DNA from: Chloroflexota bacterium
GTDB taxonomy: Bacteria; Chloroflexota; UBA6077; JADZDV01
Direction: 5' to 3'
Assembly (NCBI GenBank): GCA_020850915.1
Contig: JADZDV010000561.1
Coordinates: 1-11,836 of the forward strand
Length of the DNA stretch: 11,836 bases
Under the pieces are notes generated by a model. The model was given only the letters and a program-made list of their open reading frames with translations, did no database searches and was not told where the DNA came from. Below are positions 4,830 to 11,836 of the stretch, piece after piece (within the stretch, counting starts at the first letter, position 1; every line of letters starts with the position of its first letter). The position numbers were made by a program, and so were the translations under genes.

Positions 4830-7706
4830 CTAGCGCCGACGCGATCGCCGCGTCTCGCCGTTCACCGGCCGCGCCTGCCGGAGCTGCGTCGAGGCGCGCT
4901 CCAGCAGGCCCGCGATCTTCTCCAGCTCCGCGCCGTTGAGGATCCGCACCGGCTCGCCGCAGAACGTCGTCAGTTCGTCGGTCAGTCGCGTCGCCGCCTT
5001 CAGCGTCTCCGCCAGGCGGTTCTCGCCCAGCTCGCGGGCCAGCTCGCCCGCCCGCTCCAGGTCGGCGCCGCGCCGCAAGCAGGACAGCGCGGCCCGTCGG
5101 TCGCCGGCCTCCAGGTACAGCTCCGCCGCCTGGCTCCAGTTGGCGAGTCCCTCGTGGCAGGCCGCGACATTCCTGACCGGCGGGTGGGGGAGCTGCTGGT
5201 ACGCAGAGAGCGCTTCCGCCCAGTTCTCCCGGGCGGTGTAGCTGTCACCCATGATCTCGCACACCGCCAGCGCGGCAGTCCGGTCCTCCTCCTCGCCGCT
5301 CGTGCTGGCCAGGTCCAGGGCTGACCGGAAGAGATGACTTGCCAGCAGCCCTCGCGACCGCTTCAGGCTGAGCCCGGCGATGCACTCCTCCAGCTCCGCC
5401 GCTGCCGGCAGCTCCAGGAGGTCGTGGCTCATCTCGTCGCGCCAGCGGCGAAGCAGCTCCAGCAGGTCCGGGTCGCGTTCGCTCTCCGGCAGCGCCCTCC
5501 ACGCTCCCAGCGTCTCCCCCTGGAGCTCCGGCACGTGGAGGAGGGCATTCGTCGAGCCGGGCGGCGACTCCCGGTAGCGGCTGTCGAGCAGTTCGAAGAG
5601 CTCCGCCTGCTCCTCCTGGCCCAGCTCGCGGTAGGAGGCGACAAGCTGGCCGAACTGATCCGCCGCCTCCGGCCAGCGCTCACGCCGCAGCAGCGCTCGG
5701 GCCGCCTGGAGCCGCACCCGCACCCGCGTCGGCAGCATCTTCTGGCGCTCTCCCGCCTCCAGGATGTTCTTCAGCGCGGCATCCGCCTGCACCAGCACCC
5801 GCAGGGCCCGGTCGAGGTCCACCTCCAGCAGCTCCAGGGCGTCTGACAGAAATCCCTGAGCACGGAGCTGCGCGTCCTGCCCTCGTTCCAGCAGGTCGTC
5901 GTGCAGGAACGCCACCGTCTGCTCGGCAGCCAGCCGCTCGTTTACCAGGCCCTCCAGGAACAGGTCGCGCTCCTCGCCGGGCTGATCGACGAAGATCAGC
6001 GTCTCCGTGGAGCGGCTGATCGCCACCCGGAGCTCGTCGATCGCCCGCCGAGCCTCGGCCTGCCGCGGGCCGGAGCGCGCGGCAGGCGCGGCGAACATCG
6101 CGCGCAGCTTCGCCAGTGAGGCGGAGGCGTCCCAGATGAGCACGTAGTCCCGGTCCAGCCCTTTGACCGTGGATGGCGAGAAGCAGAGGTCGGCGTAGCG
6201 CGCGCCGTCCAGCGGGCTGTCTCCGCGCTCGGTCAGCGTGCGGACGATCGCCACGCCCGGCGTCTCGCGCAGCGTGTCCAGCCACTCGGCCGTGTCCGGC
6301 CGGCTCTCGTCGACCAGGGCCACGTACACCTGGCCCGCGCCCCCCTCGATCGGCTCGAGCCGCGGGTTCCCCTTGGGCCGGAACTCCTTGTCAAGCTGGC
6401 TGTAGAACTCCAGCGAGCGGTCGATGACGCGCACCACGGAGCCCGGGCTGCGCTGCGACATTCGGAGCTGGAACTCCCGCGGCTCGCTCTCCAGGCGCGC
6501 GGTGAGCACGTCCTTGTACAGCCCCCACTCGAAGCCGCTCGGGTGCACGATCTGACTCTCGTCGCCGGCCGCGATGAAGAGCGTCGGGCCGTGCTCGCTC
6601 CCCGCTCGCTTCGCCGCCTCCGCCAGCACCGCGAGCTGGAGCAGGGTCAGATCCTGCAGCTCGTCCACCAGGAAGCCAACGTACCGCCCCAGGGCTTGCT
6701 TGTGGCCTCCGGCCGCCAACTGCTGCCAGGCCCGCCAGGCGGTGAGCTGGAGGCTCTGCTGCTCTGCCGTCGTGACGAACTTCTGCGCCAGGTCCCACGC
6801 CTGGTCCAGCGCGAGCGCGTCGATGGCCCCTCGGCGCATCCTGGCGTAGGCCTTCCGATCGAGCAGCGGCCGGGTGCAAGCCCGCAGGTACCGGGCGTCC
6901 AGGGCAAACGGCAGCGCGCGCCCGATGACATAGGCGCGCACCTCTGTCCAGAGCGAGGTCTCCGCGCCCTGCCAGTACCGCACCTCACGAGGCGGCTGCA
7001 TCCGTAAGAAGCGGTAGAACGCCTCCTCCTCCATCTCGTCGTCCGGGCCCTGCTGGCGGACCGACGACGAGCTACTGCCAGCCCAGCGCGCCAGGACGTC
7101 GTCCACGGTCATGACGTCAACGCGCCCGTGCAGCTCGTCCGCCAGCCCATCGAAGAACTGCCGCGCCTCATCCGCTAGCCGCGCCGAAAGAGTCACGTAC
7201 AGCAAGCGCGCGTCCGGCCGGGGCAGCGCCTCCTGCCAGGCGGCGAACAGGAGCGCGCCCGTCTTACCCGTCCCGGGATGGCCCACTACCAGCCGCACCG
7301 CGGCCGGCGACTGGACGACCGCCTCCTGCTCCTGGCCGAGCGGGTGCAGCTCGTGGAAGTCCGCGACGTCATAGTCGGCCGATGGATCGGCGCTCAGCGG
7401 CTGGCTGGTCTCGTCGTGGTGGCGCACCGCTCGCAGCACGATCGACTGCTCGGGAAACCCCCCTCCGTGGCCGTCAGCCTGGAACCACCACGCGTAGAAG
7501 TGCGAGCCGCTCACGCCCGAGCGCCGCCAGCGCCGGTCCGGCAGGTCCGCGACGTGGCTCGCCGGTCCGATCACGCCCTTCGGCCGTCCGGCCTGGCCGC
7601 GCGTGGCCAACTGCGCCACCAGCCACTCGAGCCGCGCCCGTTGTTCCGGGTGCTGCTCGGTCCAATCGCGGACGTCTGGATGCCGGTGAACCGCGAAGCG
7701 TGCCAT
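4830..7706 (-). CDS. SF1A helicase-like NTPase with RelE-like N-terminus and TPR-like C-terminus
   Basis: 958 aa. Residues about 1-103 form a small domain ending SHFYAWWFQ...SIVLRAVRHHDET. This resembles the last strands of RelE/ParE-fold toxins (YRVxYxxD...VVLxVxHRxE), but the match is by eye only. Then come UvrD/Rep-type motifs: Q motif HPLGQEQEAVV (121-131), Walker A GHPGTGKT (142-149), Walker B LVDELQDL (346-353), motif III GDESQIV (381-387), motif IV-like LRMSQRSP (414-421), motif V STVKGLDRDYVLI (512-524), and motif VI ELRVAISRSTETL (558-570) with the arginine finger. All catalytic residues appear present. Residues about 600-905 are helical with TPR-like units (for example NWAEALSAYQQLP, NWSQAAELYLEAGDRRAALS); the tail is basic. 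The helicase core is shorter and the tail longer than in UvrD. The same layout occurs loosely in uncharacterised and TRANK1-like helicases. Role unknown; nucleic-acid defence or toxin-linked surveillance is a reasonable inference. It appears to be a single transcription unit. Confidence 0.8.
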   Translation of the reverse strand: MARFAVHRHPDVRDWTEQHPEQRARLEWLVAQLATRGQAGRPKGVIGPASHVADLPDRRWRRSGVSGSHFYAWWFQADGHGGGFPEQSIVLRAVRHHDETSQPLSADPSADYDVADFHELHPLGQEQEAVVQSPAAVRLVVGHPGTGKTGALLFAAWQEALPRPDARLLYVTLSARLADEARQFFDGLADELHGRVDVMTVDDVLARWAGSSSSSVRQQGPDDEMEEEAFYRFLRMQPPREVRYWQGAETSLWTEVRAYVIGRALPFALDARYLRACTRPLLDRKAYARMRRGAIDALALDQAWDLAQKFVTTAEQQSLQLTAWRAWQQLAAGGHKQALGRYVGFLVDELQDLTLLQLAVLAEAAKRAGSEHGPTLFIAAGDESQIVHPSGFEWGLYKDVLTARLESEPREFQLRMSQRSPGSVVRVIDRSLEFYSQLDKEFRPKGNPRLEPIEGGAGQVYVALVDESRPDTAEWLDTLRETPGVAIVRTLTERGDSPLDGARYADLCFSPSTVKGLDRDYVLIWDASASLAKLRAMFAAPAARSGPRQAEARRAIDELRVAISRSTETLIFVDQPGEERDLFLEGLVNERLAAEQTVAFLHDDLLERGQDAQLRAQGFLSDALELLEVDLDRALRVLVQADAALKNILEAGERQKMLPTRVRVRLQAARALLRRERWPEAADQFGQLVASYRELGQEEQAELFELLDSRYRESPPGSTNALLHVPELQGETLGAWRALPESERDPDLLELLRRWRDEMSHDLLELPAAAELEECIAGLSLKRSRGLLASHLFRSALDLASTSGEEEDRTAALAVCEIMGDSYTARENWAEALSAYQQLPHPPVRNVAACHEGLANWSQAAELYLEAGDRRAALSCLRRGADLERAGELARELGENRLAETLKAATRLTDELTTFCGEPVRILNGAELEKIAGLLERASTQLRQARPVNGETRRSRRR

Positions 7707-7716
7707 CTATCCGAGG

Positions 7717-7743
7717 ATTATACGAACGGCTCGCCGCCTGACT
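7717..7743 (-). promoter_or_regulatory. Promoter of the helicase gene, near-leaderless
   Basis: A consensus TATAAT occupies 7722-7717 on the minus strand, 10 bases before the ATG at 7706. A CAGTCA about 16 bases upstream is a poor -35. Transcription would begin within a few bases of the start codon, and no Shine-Dalgarno is present between box and ATG, so a leaderless mRNA is predicted. Confidence 0.55.
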
Positions 7744-7781
7744 GCATTCGGCCGTTGATCGCCTGGCCCCGCGGAGACGCC

Positions 7782-7813
7782 AACAGCCCGACGCAACCTG
7801 GCGTCGGGCTGTT
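7782..7813 (-). terminator. Terminator-like hairpin after the tetrapyrrole operon
   Basis: AACAGCCCGACGC (7782-7794) and GCGTCGGGCTGTT (7801-7813) are a perfect 13-bp inverted repeat with a 6-base loop, 80 bases beyond the stop of the siroheme decarboxylase gene and before the helicase promoter. The position suits a terminator for the upstream operon. There is no long T tract on either strand, so termination may be inefficient or factor-assisted. Confidence 0.6.
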
Positions 7814-7892
7814 CCATCGGTGGCGGATCGCTGCCGCGGCATTCGGGGCACACTGCCAGCCGCCGCCGCGAGGGCTGGGCCGGGGCGGATAC

Positions 7893-8993
7893 TCAGGACA
7901 CGTTCATAGTTCCGGCCGGTGCGCTCAGGTGCAGCCGGTCCCACTCGGCGTAGGCGTCGGTGAAGAAGGTCAGCCGCGTCTTCTTGTACTCCCTCGTGGA
8001 GTAGAGCGAGCGGTAGTCAGACACTCCCACTGTCCGGGAGATCGCGGACAGCACGGCCTCACACTCGTCCCGCGATTGGCCGTGGACCATCGTGAAGACG
8101 CTGTAGGGCCAGTCCGGATACGTTGGCCGCTCGTAGCAATGGCTGACGGCCGCGAAGCCAGCCATCCGCGCGCCGACCTCGGCCGCCTGCTCCAGCGGGA
8201 CAGCCCAGACGCCCATCGCGTTGGCCTTGAAGCCGGCCTCGCGATGGCGCAGCAGCGCCGCGTAGCGGCGGTAGAGCCCGCGCCGCCGCATGTCCACCGC
8301 CCGCGCGAAGAGCGCCTCCTGGCTCCAGCCAAGCCGCTCCGCCATCGGTTGGAACGGCTGCTCGACGCTCGGGAGGTCTCCCTGCAGCTCGCGGACGAGC
8401 GCCACGTCCTCGGCGCTCAGCTCGCCCGGCGCGGCCTTCGCTCGGTCCGCGTCGGAATACGCCGTCGCTGACTGCGTGTCTGCCGCCCGATCGCCGGTCA
8501 GATCGAGGTTCACCCCGATCTTGAACAGCCGCAGGGCCGGCAGCAGACGGGTGCTGGTCGCGCCGGACAGCTCGTGCAGACGCCCCACCGTCCTCCCGAG
8601 ATCGCCGCCCGGTGCGACGGCGATGGTGTACCAGAGGTTGAATTCGTGGTCGCGCTGGTAGTTGTGCGTCACACCGGGATGGGAGTTGACGATCTCCGCC
8701 GCCTGCTCCAGGCGCTCCGCCGGGTACTGCGCGGCCACCAGGCTGGTCTCGTACCCGAGGCTACGGGCGTCGAAGATGGCGCAGATCTGGCGCAGGATGC
8801 GTCCACGCCGCAGCCGCTCCAGGCGCGCCAGCACGTCCGCCTCCGTCAGGCCAACCTGCTCGCCCAGGGCGCGGTACGGGCGCGGTACTAGCGGCACGAC
8901 GGCCTGCATCGCGTTGAGCAGTTGACGGTCGCGATCGTCCATCGCGGGCCGCTCCCCCACGAGGCTGCCCGCGTCGCCCGCGTGCCGGCTCAT
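7893..8993 (-). CDS. Fused siroheme decarboxylase, AhbAB/NirDL type
   Basis: 366 aa made of two Lrp/AsnC-like halves. Half one: winged-helix at about 20-70 (DDRDRQLLNAMQ...LTEADVLARLERLRRGRILRQI), then a ferredoxin-like domain with PGVTHNYQRDHEFNLWYT (106-123). Half two: helix-turn-helix at about 192-245, then PTYPDWPYSVFTMVHG preceded by SHCYERP (284-305). These two motifs are hallmarks of AhbA/AhbB and NirD/L/G/H, which remove the C12 and C18 acetate carboxyls of siroheme to give 12,18-didecarboxysiroheme. In many organisms the two halves are separate subunits; here they are one chain, as in NirDL fusions. The ATG overlaps the stop of the radical SAM gene (ATGA), indicating coupled translation. 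An ATG at 8942 with GGGGAG upstream is an alternative start. The frame stays open upstream over the neighbour, but that part is not protein-like. Likely not a transcription factor despite the fold. Confidence 0.85.
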   Translation of the reverse strand: MSRHAGDAGSLVGERPAMDDRDRQLLNAMQAVVPLVPRPYRALGEQVGLTEADVLARLERLRRGRILRQICAIFDARSLGYETSLVAAQYPAERLEQAAEIVNSHPGVTHNYQRDHEFNLWYTIAVAPGGDLGRTVGRLHELSGATSTRLLPALRLFKIGVNLDLTGDRAADTQSATAYSDADRAKAAPGELSAEDVALVRELQGDLPSVEQPFQPMAERLGWSQEALFARAVDMRRRGLYRRYAALLRHREAGFKANAMGVWAVPLEQAAEVGARMAGFAAVSHCYERPTYPDWPYSVFTMVHGQSRDECEAVLSAISRTVGVSDYRSLYSTREYKKTRLTFFTDAYAEWDRLHLSAPAGTMNVS

Positions 8994-10225
8994 CAGCGCG
9001 CCCCAGCCTCGGCCGGCTGTGGCGTCTGGACCAGCGCCGCGGCCAGGCCCGCGCCGCCGTCGAACACCGCCTCCAGCGGCGGCAGCTCGGGCAGCGGCTG
9101 CCCGGGCTGGTACAGGCAGGTCGGATCCGAGGTCAGCGGATTGCCGGTCAGCGCCCAGGCGCGGGCACGGCTGCCGCTGCAGACGTCCCGGTAGGCGCAG
9201 CGACCGCACTTTCCGAGGAGCTGGGTGGAGTCGCGCAGGGAGGTGAACAGCTCGTGCTGGCGATACAGCTCCACGATCGACGTCTCGCGGACGTTGCCGG
9301 CCGAAGCCTGAAGAAAACCGCTGGGGTACACGTCGCCAAGGTGCGAGACGAACGCGAAGCCCTTCCCGTCGTTCACACCCTGCTGCTGGGGCGCCTGGCC
9401 ACCCTCGCGAAAGGCGTAGCCCAGGCCGGTCGCCTCCCAGCGCACGCTCTCGCTCGGCTGATCTGGTGGCAGCCCGCGCAGCATCCGCTCCTGCTGGATC
9501 ACCACCCGGCGGTAGTGCTGGGCCGCGGTGGTGCGAACGCGGAACGGCGCTCGCTTGGAGAGCTGCCACAGCCAGGTCAGCACGGCCTCCGTCTCGGCCG
9601 CGTTTAGCATGTCCTCCCGCTGGCCGCGGCCGGTCGGGACCAGGAAGAAGACGTTCCAGACGGTGATGCCCTGCTCCAGCAGCAGGGCCGCCACGCCGGG
9701 CAGGTCTCCAACCGTGCCGCGGGTGACCGTCGTGCCGATCTGGATCGGATAGCCGAGCGCCTTCGCGTCGCGGATGATCTCGATCGTTCGCGCAAAGGAG
9801 CCCGGCACGCCGCGGAAGCCGTCGTGCTTGGCCTCGAGCGCGTCGATGCTCACGTGGATCATCCTCGCGCCCGCCTCGCGCATGCTCCTGAGACGCTTCT
9901 CAGTCACCAGCTTCGTGGCGGAGGGGGAGATGCCGACACTGAGGCCCTGCTCGGTGGCGTAGGCGGCCAGGCCCTCCAGGTCGCGCCGCATGAACGGATC
10001 GCCGCCGGTCAGGATCAGGATCGGGCGTCCCAGCTCGACCAGCCCGTCGATCAGGCGCTTGCCCTCGTCGGTTGTCAGCTCGCGCGGGTCGCGCCTGGGA
10101 ATGGCCATCGCTCGGCAGTGCTGGCAGGAGAGCGCGCAGGCGCGGGTGGTCTCCCAGGCGACGACGTACGGCGTCTGGTTGAAGTCCACGCTGAAGTAGT
10201 CGGGGTGGCCCGGTCGGTCAGGCAT
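8993..10225 (-). CDS. Radical SAM protein of the AhbD/TIGR04053 type
   Basis: 410 aa, ATG with AGGAGG 9 bases upstream, overlapping the end of the previous gene by 8 bases. Radical SAM cluster motif CALSCQHC (C30, C34, C37), LTGGDP (72-77) for SAM binding, VSIDAL (125-130), and FFLVPTGRGQ (193-202). The C-terminal SPASM-like part has VSHLGDVYPSGFL (293-305), then C340-x2-C343-x5-C349 and C370. Haem synthase AhbD, which converts Fe-coproporphyrin III to haem, shares most of these features. However, AhbD-type proteins usually have a cysteine in the 'PCGYL' position, where this protein has Ser302, as in the TIGR04053 radical SAM/SPASM group. The C-terminus from 372 is a Pro/Ala tail unlike the core. 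Context (AhbC-like gene before, siroheme decarboxylase after) says it acts on the same tetrapyrrole route, either as the AhbD step or as a NirJ-like partner. Confidence 0.75.
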   Translation of the reverse strand: MPDRPGHPDYFSVDFNQTPYVVAWETTRACALSCQHCRAMAIPRRDPRELTTDEGKRLIDGLVELGRPILILTGGDPFMRRDLEGLAAYATEQGLSVGISPSATKLVTEKRLRSMREAGARMIHVSIDALEAKHDGFRGVPGSFARTIEIIRDAKALGYPIQIGTTVTRGTVGDLPGVAALLLEQGITVWNVFFLVPTGRGQREDMLNAAETEAVLTWLWQLSKRAPFRVRTTAAQHYRRVVIQQERMLRGLPPDQPSESVRWEATGLGYAFREGGQAPQQQGVNDGKGFAFVSHLGDVYPSGFLQASAGNVRETSIVELYRQHELFTSLRDSTQLLGKCGRCAYRDVCSGSRARAWALTGNPLTSDPTCLYQPGQPLPELPPLEAVFDGGAGLAAALVQTPQPAEAGAR

Positions 10226-11399
10226 GGCTCAAGACCTCCTGCTGGACCCCGATCTCCTCGTCCGTCAGGTAGCAGCTCGGGTCTGGCGCCCAGGGATCGC
10301 CGGTCAGCGTGGCGGCCCGCGAGCGGAAGTTGCCGTTGCAGATGTCCAGGAAACGGCACTCGGCACAGCGGCCCTTCAGCAGCGGCCGGCGGTCTCGCAG
10401 GCCGGCCAGCACCGGGTTGCTCAGGTCAGACCAGACCTCGCTGAACGGGCGCTTGCGCACGTTGCCGAGGACGCACTTCCACCAGAACTGGTCAGGGTGG
10501 ATGTTGCCGCGGTTGTCAACGTGGCCGATCGCGATGCCGGAGCGGTTCCCGCCGCTCCCGGCCAGGATCGCCCGCACGCGGTCCGCCTCGGCCTGGCCGC
10601 GCTCGCGCTGCAGCCAGAGGTAGAGGAATGCCGCGTCGGTGTGGTTGTCTACCGTCAGCAGCTCGATCGGCACGCCGCGCTCCACGTAGTCCGCCGCGCG
10701 GCGGAAGATGTTCTCAACTGCCGCCCGCGCCTCGACCGGGTCCAGCAGGTCGGCGATCAGGGTCCGGCCGCGGCCGGAGGGCACCAGGTGGTAGAAGCAG
10801 ACGCGGTCGATGTGCTCCCGCTGGAGGAGCTCGAACAGGTTGTCCAGGTCGCGGACGGTGTGGCGGGTCAGGGTCAGGCGCACGCCCACGCGCAGACCGG
10901 CCGCCTGGCAGTGGCGAATGCCGGCCAGCGCCGCCTCGAATGCACCCTTCACGCCGCGGAAGTAGTCGTGCGTCTCGTCGATGCCGTCCAGGCTGATCCC
11001 AACGTATCCGACGCCCAGGCGCTTGAGGCGCCCGGCGATCTCGGGGGTAACCAGCGTGCCGTTGGTCGAGAAGGTGATGCGCAAGCCCAGCTCACGGGCA
11101 TACGTCGCCAGCTCCAGAATGTCGGGGCGGATCAGCGGCTCGCCGCCGGAGAACAGCACCACCGGCACGCCGAAGTCAGCCAGGTCCTTGAGCAGGGCGC
11201 GTCCTTCCTCATGGCTCAGCTCGCCCGGGAAGTCCTGGTTGCCGGCCGCGGCGTAGCAGTGGATGCACGCGAGGTTGCACTTCCGGGTGACAGTCCAGAC
11301 GACGACTGGCCGGTGCCAGGCTTCTCCCTGCCCAGGCCCGTAGCGGAGGTGGTCCGTCTCCGTCTGGACGCCCCCGAGCAATCGCGTCACACCAAGCAT
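10218..11399 (-). CDS. ahbC: Radical SAM Fe-coproporphyrin III synthase, AhbC/NirJ type
   Basis: 393 aa. The ATG at 11399 is chosen because GGGAGG lies 5 bases upstream; a GTG at 11414 is less likely. Seen: MLGVTRLLGG...LRYG at the N-terminus, CNLACIHC (C41, C45, C48), FSGGEPLIRPD (83-93), STNGT, VGISLDGIDETHDYFRGVKG, FYHLVPSGRG (202-211), LLTVDNHTDAAFLYLW (247-262), HPDQFWWKCVLGNVRKRPF (301-319), C345-x2-C348-x5-C354, and C376 in DPSCYLTDEEIG. AhbC removes two acetate side chains of didecarboxysiroheme to give Fe-coproporphyrin III; NirJ acts on the same substrate towards haem d1. The N-terminus, the FYHLV segment and the TVDNH segment look like AhbC. The 'VDNRGNIHPDQFWW' segment is also close to NirJ, so the assignment between the two is not final. 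First gene of the three-gene operon. Confidence 0.78.
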   Translation of the reverse strand: MLGVTRLLGGVQTETDHLRYGPGQGEAWHRPVVVWTVTRKCNLACIHCYAAAGNQDFPGELSHEEGRALLKDLADFGVPVVLFSGGEPLIRPDILELATYARELGLRITFSTNGTLVTPEIAGRLKRLGVGYVGISLDGIDETHDYFRGVKGAFEAALAGIRHCQAAGLRVGVRLTLTRHTVRDLDNLFELLQREHIDRVCFYHLVPSGRGRTLIADLLDPVEARAAVENIFRRAADYVERGVPIELLTVDNHTDAAFLYLWLQRERGQAEADRVRAILAGSGGNRSGIAIGHVDNRGNIHPDQFWWKCVLGNVRKRPFSEVWSDLSNPVLAGLRDRRPLLKGRCAECRFLDICNGNFRSRAATLTGDPWAPDPSCYLTDEEIGVQQEVLSHA

Positions 11400-11744
11400 C
11401 GCGCCCTCCCACACGGTTCGAAGTCTGTCTGGACGCGTGGTCCGCTCGCTCCAGCTCGCGTTCTGTCAGATGTGCTGTCCCGATCGGGGCGCGGCCGCGG
11501 TAGCCGTTGCTGTCTCGCCGGGCCCGGCGTGGTCGGTCTCCAACCTGTAGCCGGGTGCTGCTGCTCTTACTGTCCCAGGCGAGCCGGGCCGGAAAAAGGG
11601 TCAAGCATCCCTCCTACCGAAGGACACCTGTCCCTACTCACCCGTCCCGCTATCCATCAGTGCTTGCGCGGGATCTGGCGGGGCGTCGGAGACACTCCCT
11701 CCGGGGCCCTCCGGCGAGCTGCTGAAGCGCGCTTCCTTATTGTA
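11400..11744 (-). promoter_or_regulatory. Long apparent leader of the tetrapyrrole operon
   Basis: No protein-like frame occurs here. A TACAAT box lies at 11744-11739 on the minus strand (poor -35), which would give a leader of about 330 bases. Downstream of it, CAAGCA and TGCTTG (11658-11663 region and 11602-11607 region) close a domain of about 55 bases containing GGAC-AGGT-GTCC. Next, GCCGGGCC (11583-11590) can pair with GGCCCGGC (11521-11528), while GGCGAG (11578-11583) can pair with CTCGCC (11514-11519); the two helices share a base and cross, so they exclude each other. GGGAGG for ahbC is at the end. A structured leader is inferred; I cannot place it in a known riboswitch class. Confidence 0.35.
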
Positions 11745-11836
11745 CCTGGCTCCATCCGGCTCCAGACGCCCCGGTTCTCTCCCGGGTGTGCCCGAGAAAT
11801 GTTGCAGACCACCCGCCGACTGGTAGGGGCGCGGGG
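11745..11836. other. Right edge, no gene seen
   Basis: 92 bases without a supportable gene or RNA. They contain a short CGGG/CCCG hairpin around 11783-11794 and direct copies of GGCTCCA near 11748-11763. This is likely the upstream region of the tetrapyrrole operon. Confidence 0.4.

Noticed and set aside
7278..8471. 397-aa plus-strand reading opposite the helicase and decarboxylase genes
   Set aside because: It is antisense to two well-supported genes and rich in Arg, Pro, Leu and His without motifs.
7893..8993. Lrp/AsnC transcription regulator
   Set aside because: The winged-helix parts suggest it, but the two HNYQRDHEFNLWYT / CYERPTYPDWPY motifs and the radical SAM neighbours identify a siroheme decarboxylase.
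8994..9569. N-terminal extension of the siroheme decarboxylase (558-aa reading)
   Set aside because: This part lies over the radical SAM gene in another frame, is Arg/Ala/Gly-rich without domain features, and the ATGA overlap gives a natural start.
11455..11520. T-box-like ACCGCG segment (CGGCTACCGCGG) with an upstream GAGTAGG
   Set aside because: The UGGN element needed to pair with tRNA is not preserved (GGCTACC), and no T-run terminator follows; the similarity is probably due to GC-rich sequence.
11209..11604. 131-aa minus-strand reading over the ahbC start and leader
   Set aside because: No domain-like sequence, Arg-rich, and it overlaps the clear ahbC N-terminus in another frame.

Overview
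The window is a GC-rich bacterial chromosomal segment. The gene styles fit a high-GC Chloroflexota (Thermomicrobia-like) or related soil or thermophilic lineage: a PPC-domain secreted protein with a Pro/Thr linker, helical secreted proteins of the type abundant in high-GC Gram-positives and Chloroflexota, relics of multi-GAF sensor proteins, and intergenic repeats of the 'CTCGCAAGCTCGGGATGACA' kind. No rRNA or marker gene is present, so the taxonomy is inference. Apart from the left edge and one gene relic, everything is on the minus strand.

Left end (1-800): the 3' part of a chromosomal zeta-toxin-like P-loop kinase overlaps by 4 bases a 63-aa acidic partner protein, and a hairpin follows. 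802-2225 (minus): a two-gene set of exported proteins. A small helical secreted protein with a very strong Shine-Dalgarno comes first, then a PPC-domain protein. 2226-3440 is a worn region. It holds several hairpins and inverted repeats, a frame-broken relic of a GAF-type sensor protein on the plus strand, a 79-aa two-helix membrane protein on the minus strand, a 25-bp direct repeat pair and a 17-bp tandem repeat.

3439-4656 (minus) is an L-2-hydroxyglutarate oxidase (lhgO). 4830-7706 (minus) is a 958-aa superfamily 1A helicase-like NTPase. It has complete Walker/helicase motifs, an N-terminal domain that looks like a RelE-fold toxin domain, and a C-terminal TPR-like helical repeat region. It appears to have its own TATAAT promoter placed so that the mRNA would be almost leaderless. 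It is the most interesting single gene and could be a defence or toxin-linked helicase.

7893-11399 (minus) is a tightly overlapping three-gene tetrapyrrole operon: an AhbC/NirJ-type radical SAM protein, a second radical SAM protein of the AhbD/TIGR04053 type, and a fused two-domain siroheme decarboxylase (AhbAB/NirDL type). Together these would take siroheme by decarboxylation and radical chemistry towards haem or haem d1. The first gene is preceded by about 330 bases of apparent leader with alternative helices. A perfect 13-bp hairpin closes the operon. The siroheme-dependent route is expected mainly in archaea, sulfate reducers and denitrifiers, so its presence here, with an atypical protein in the AhbD position, is the main pathway-level observation.
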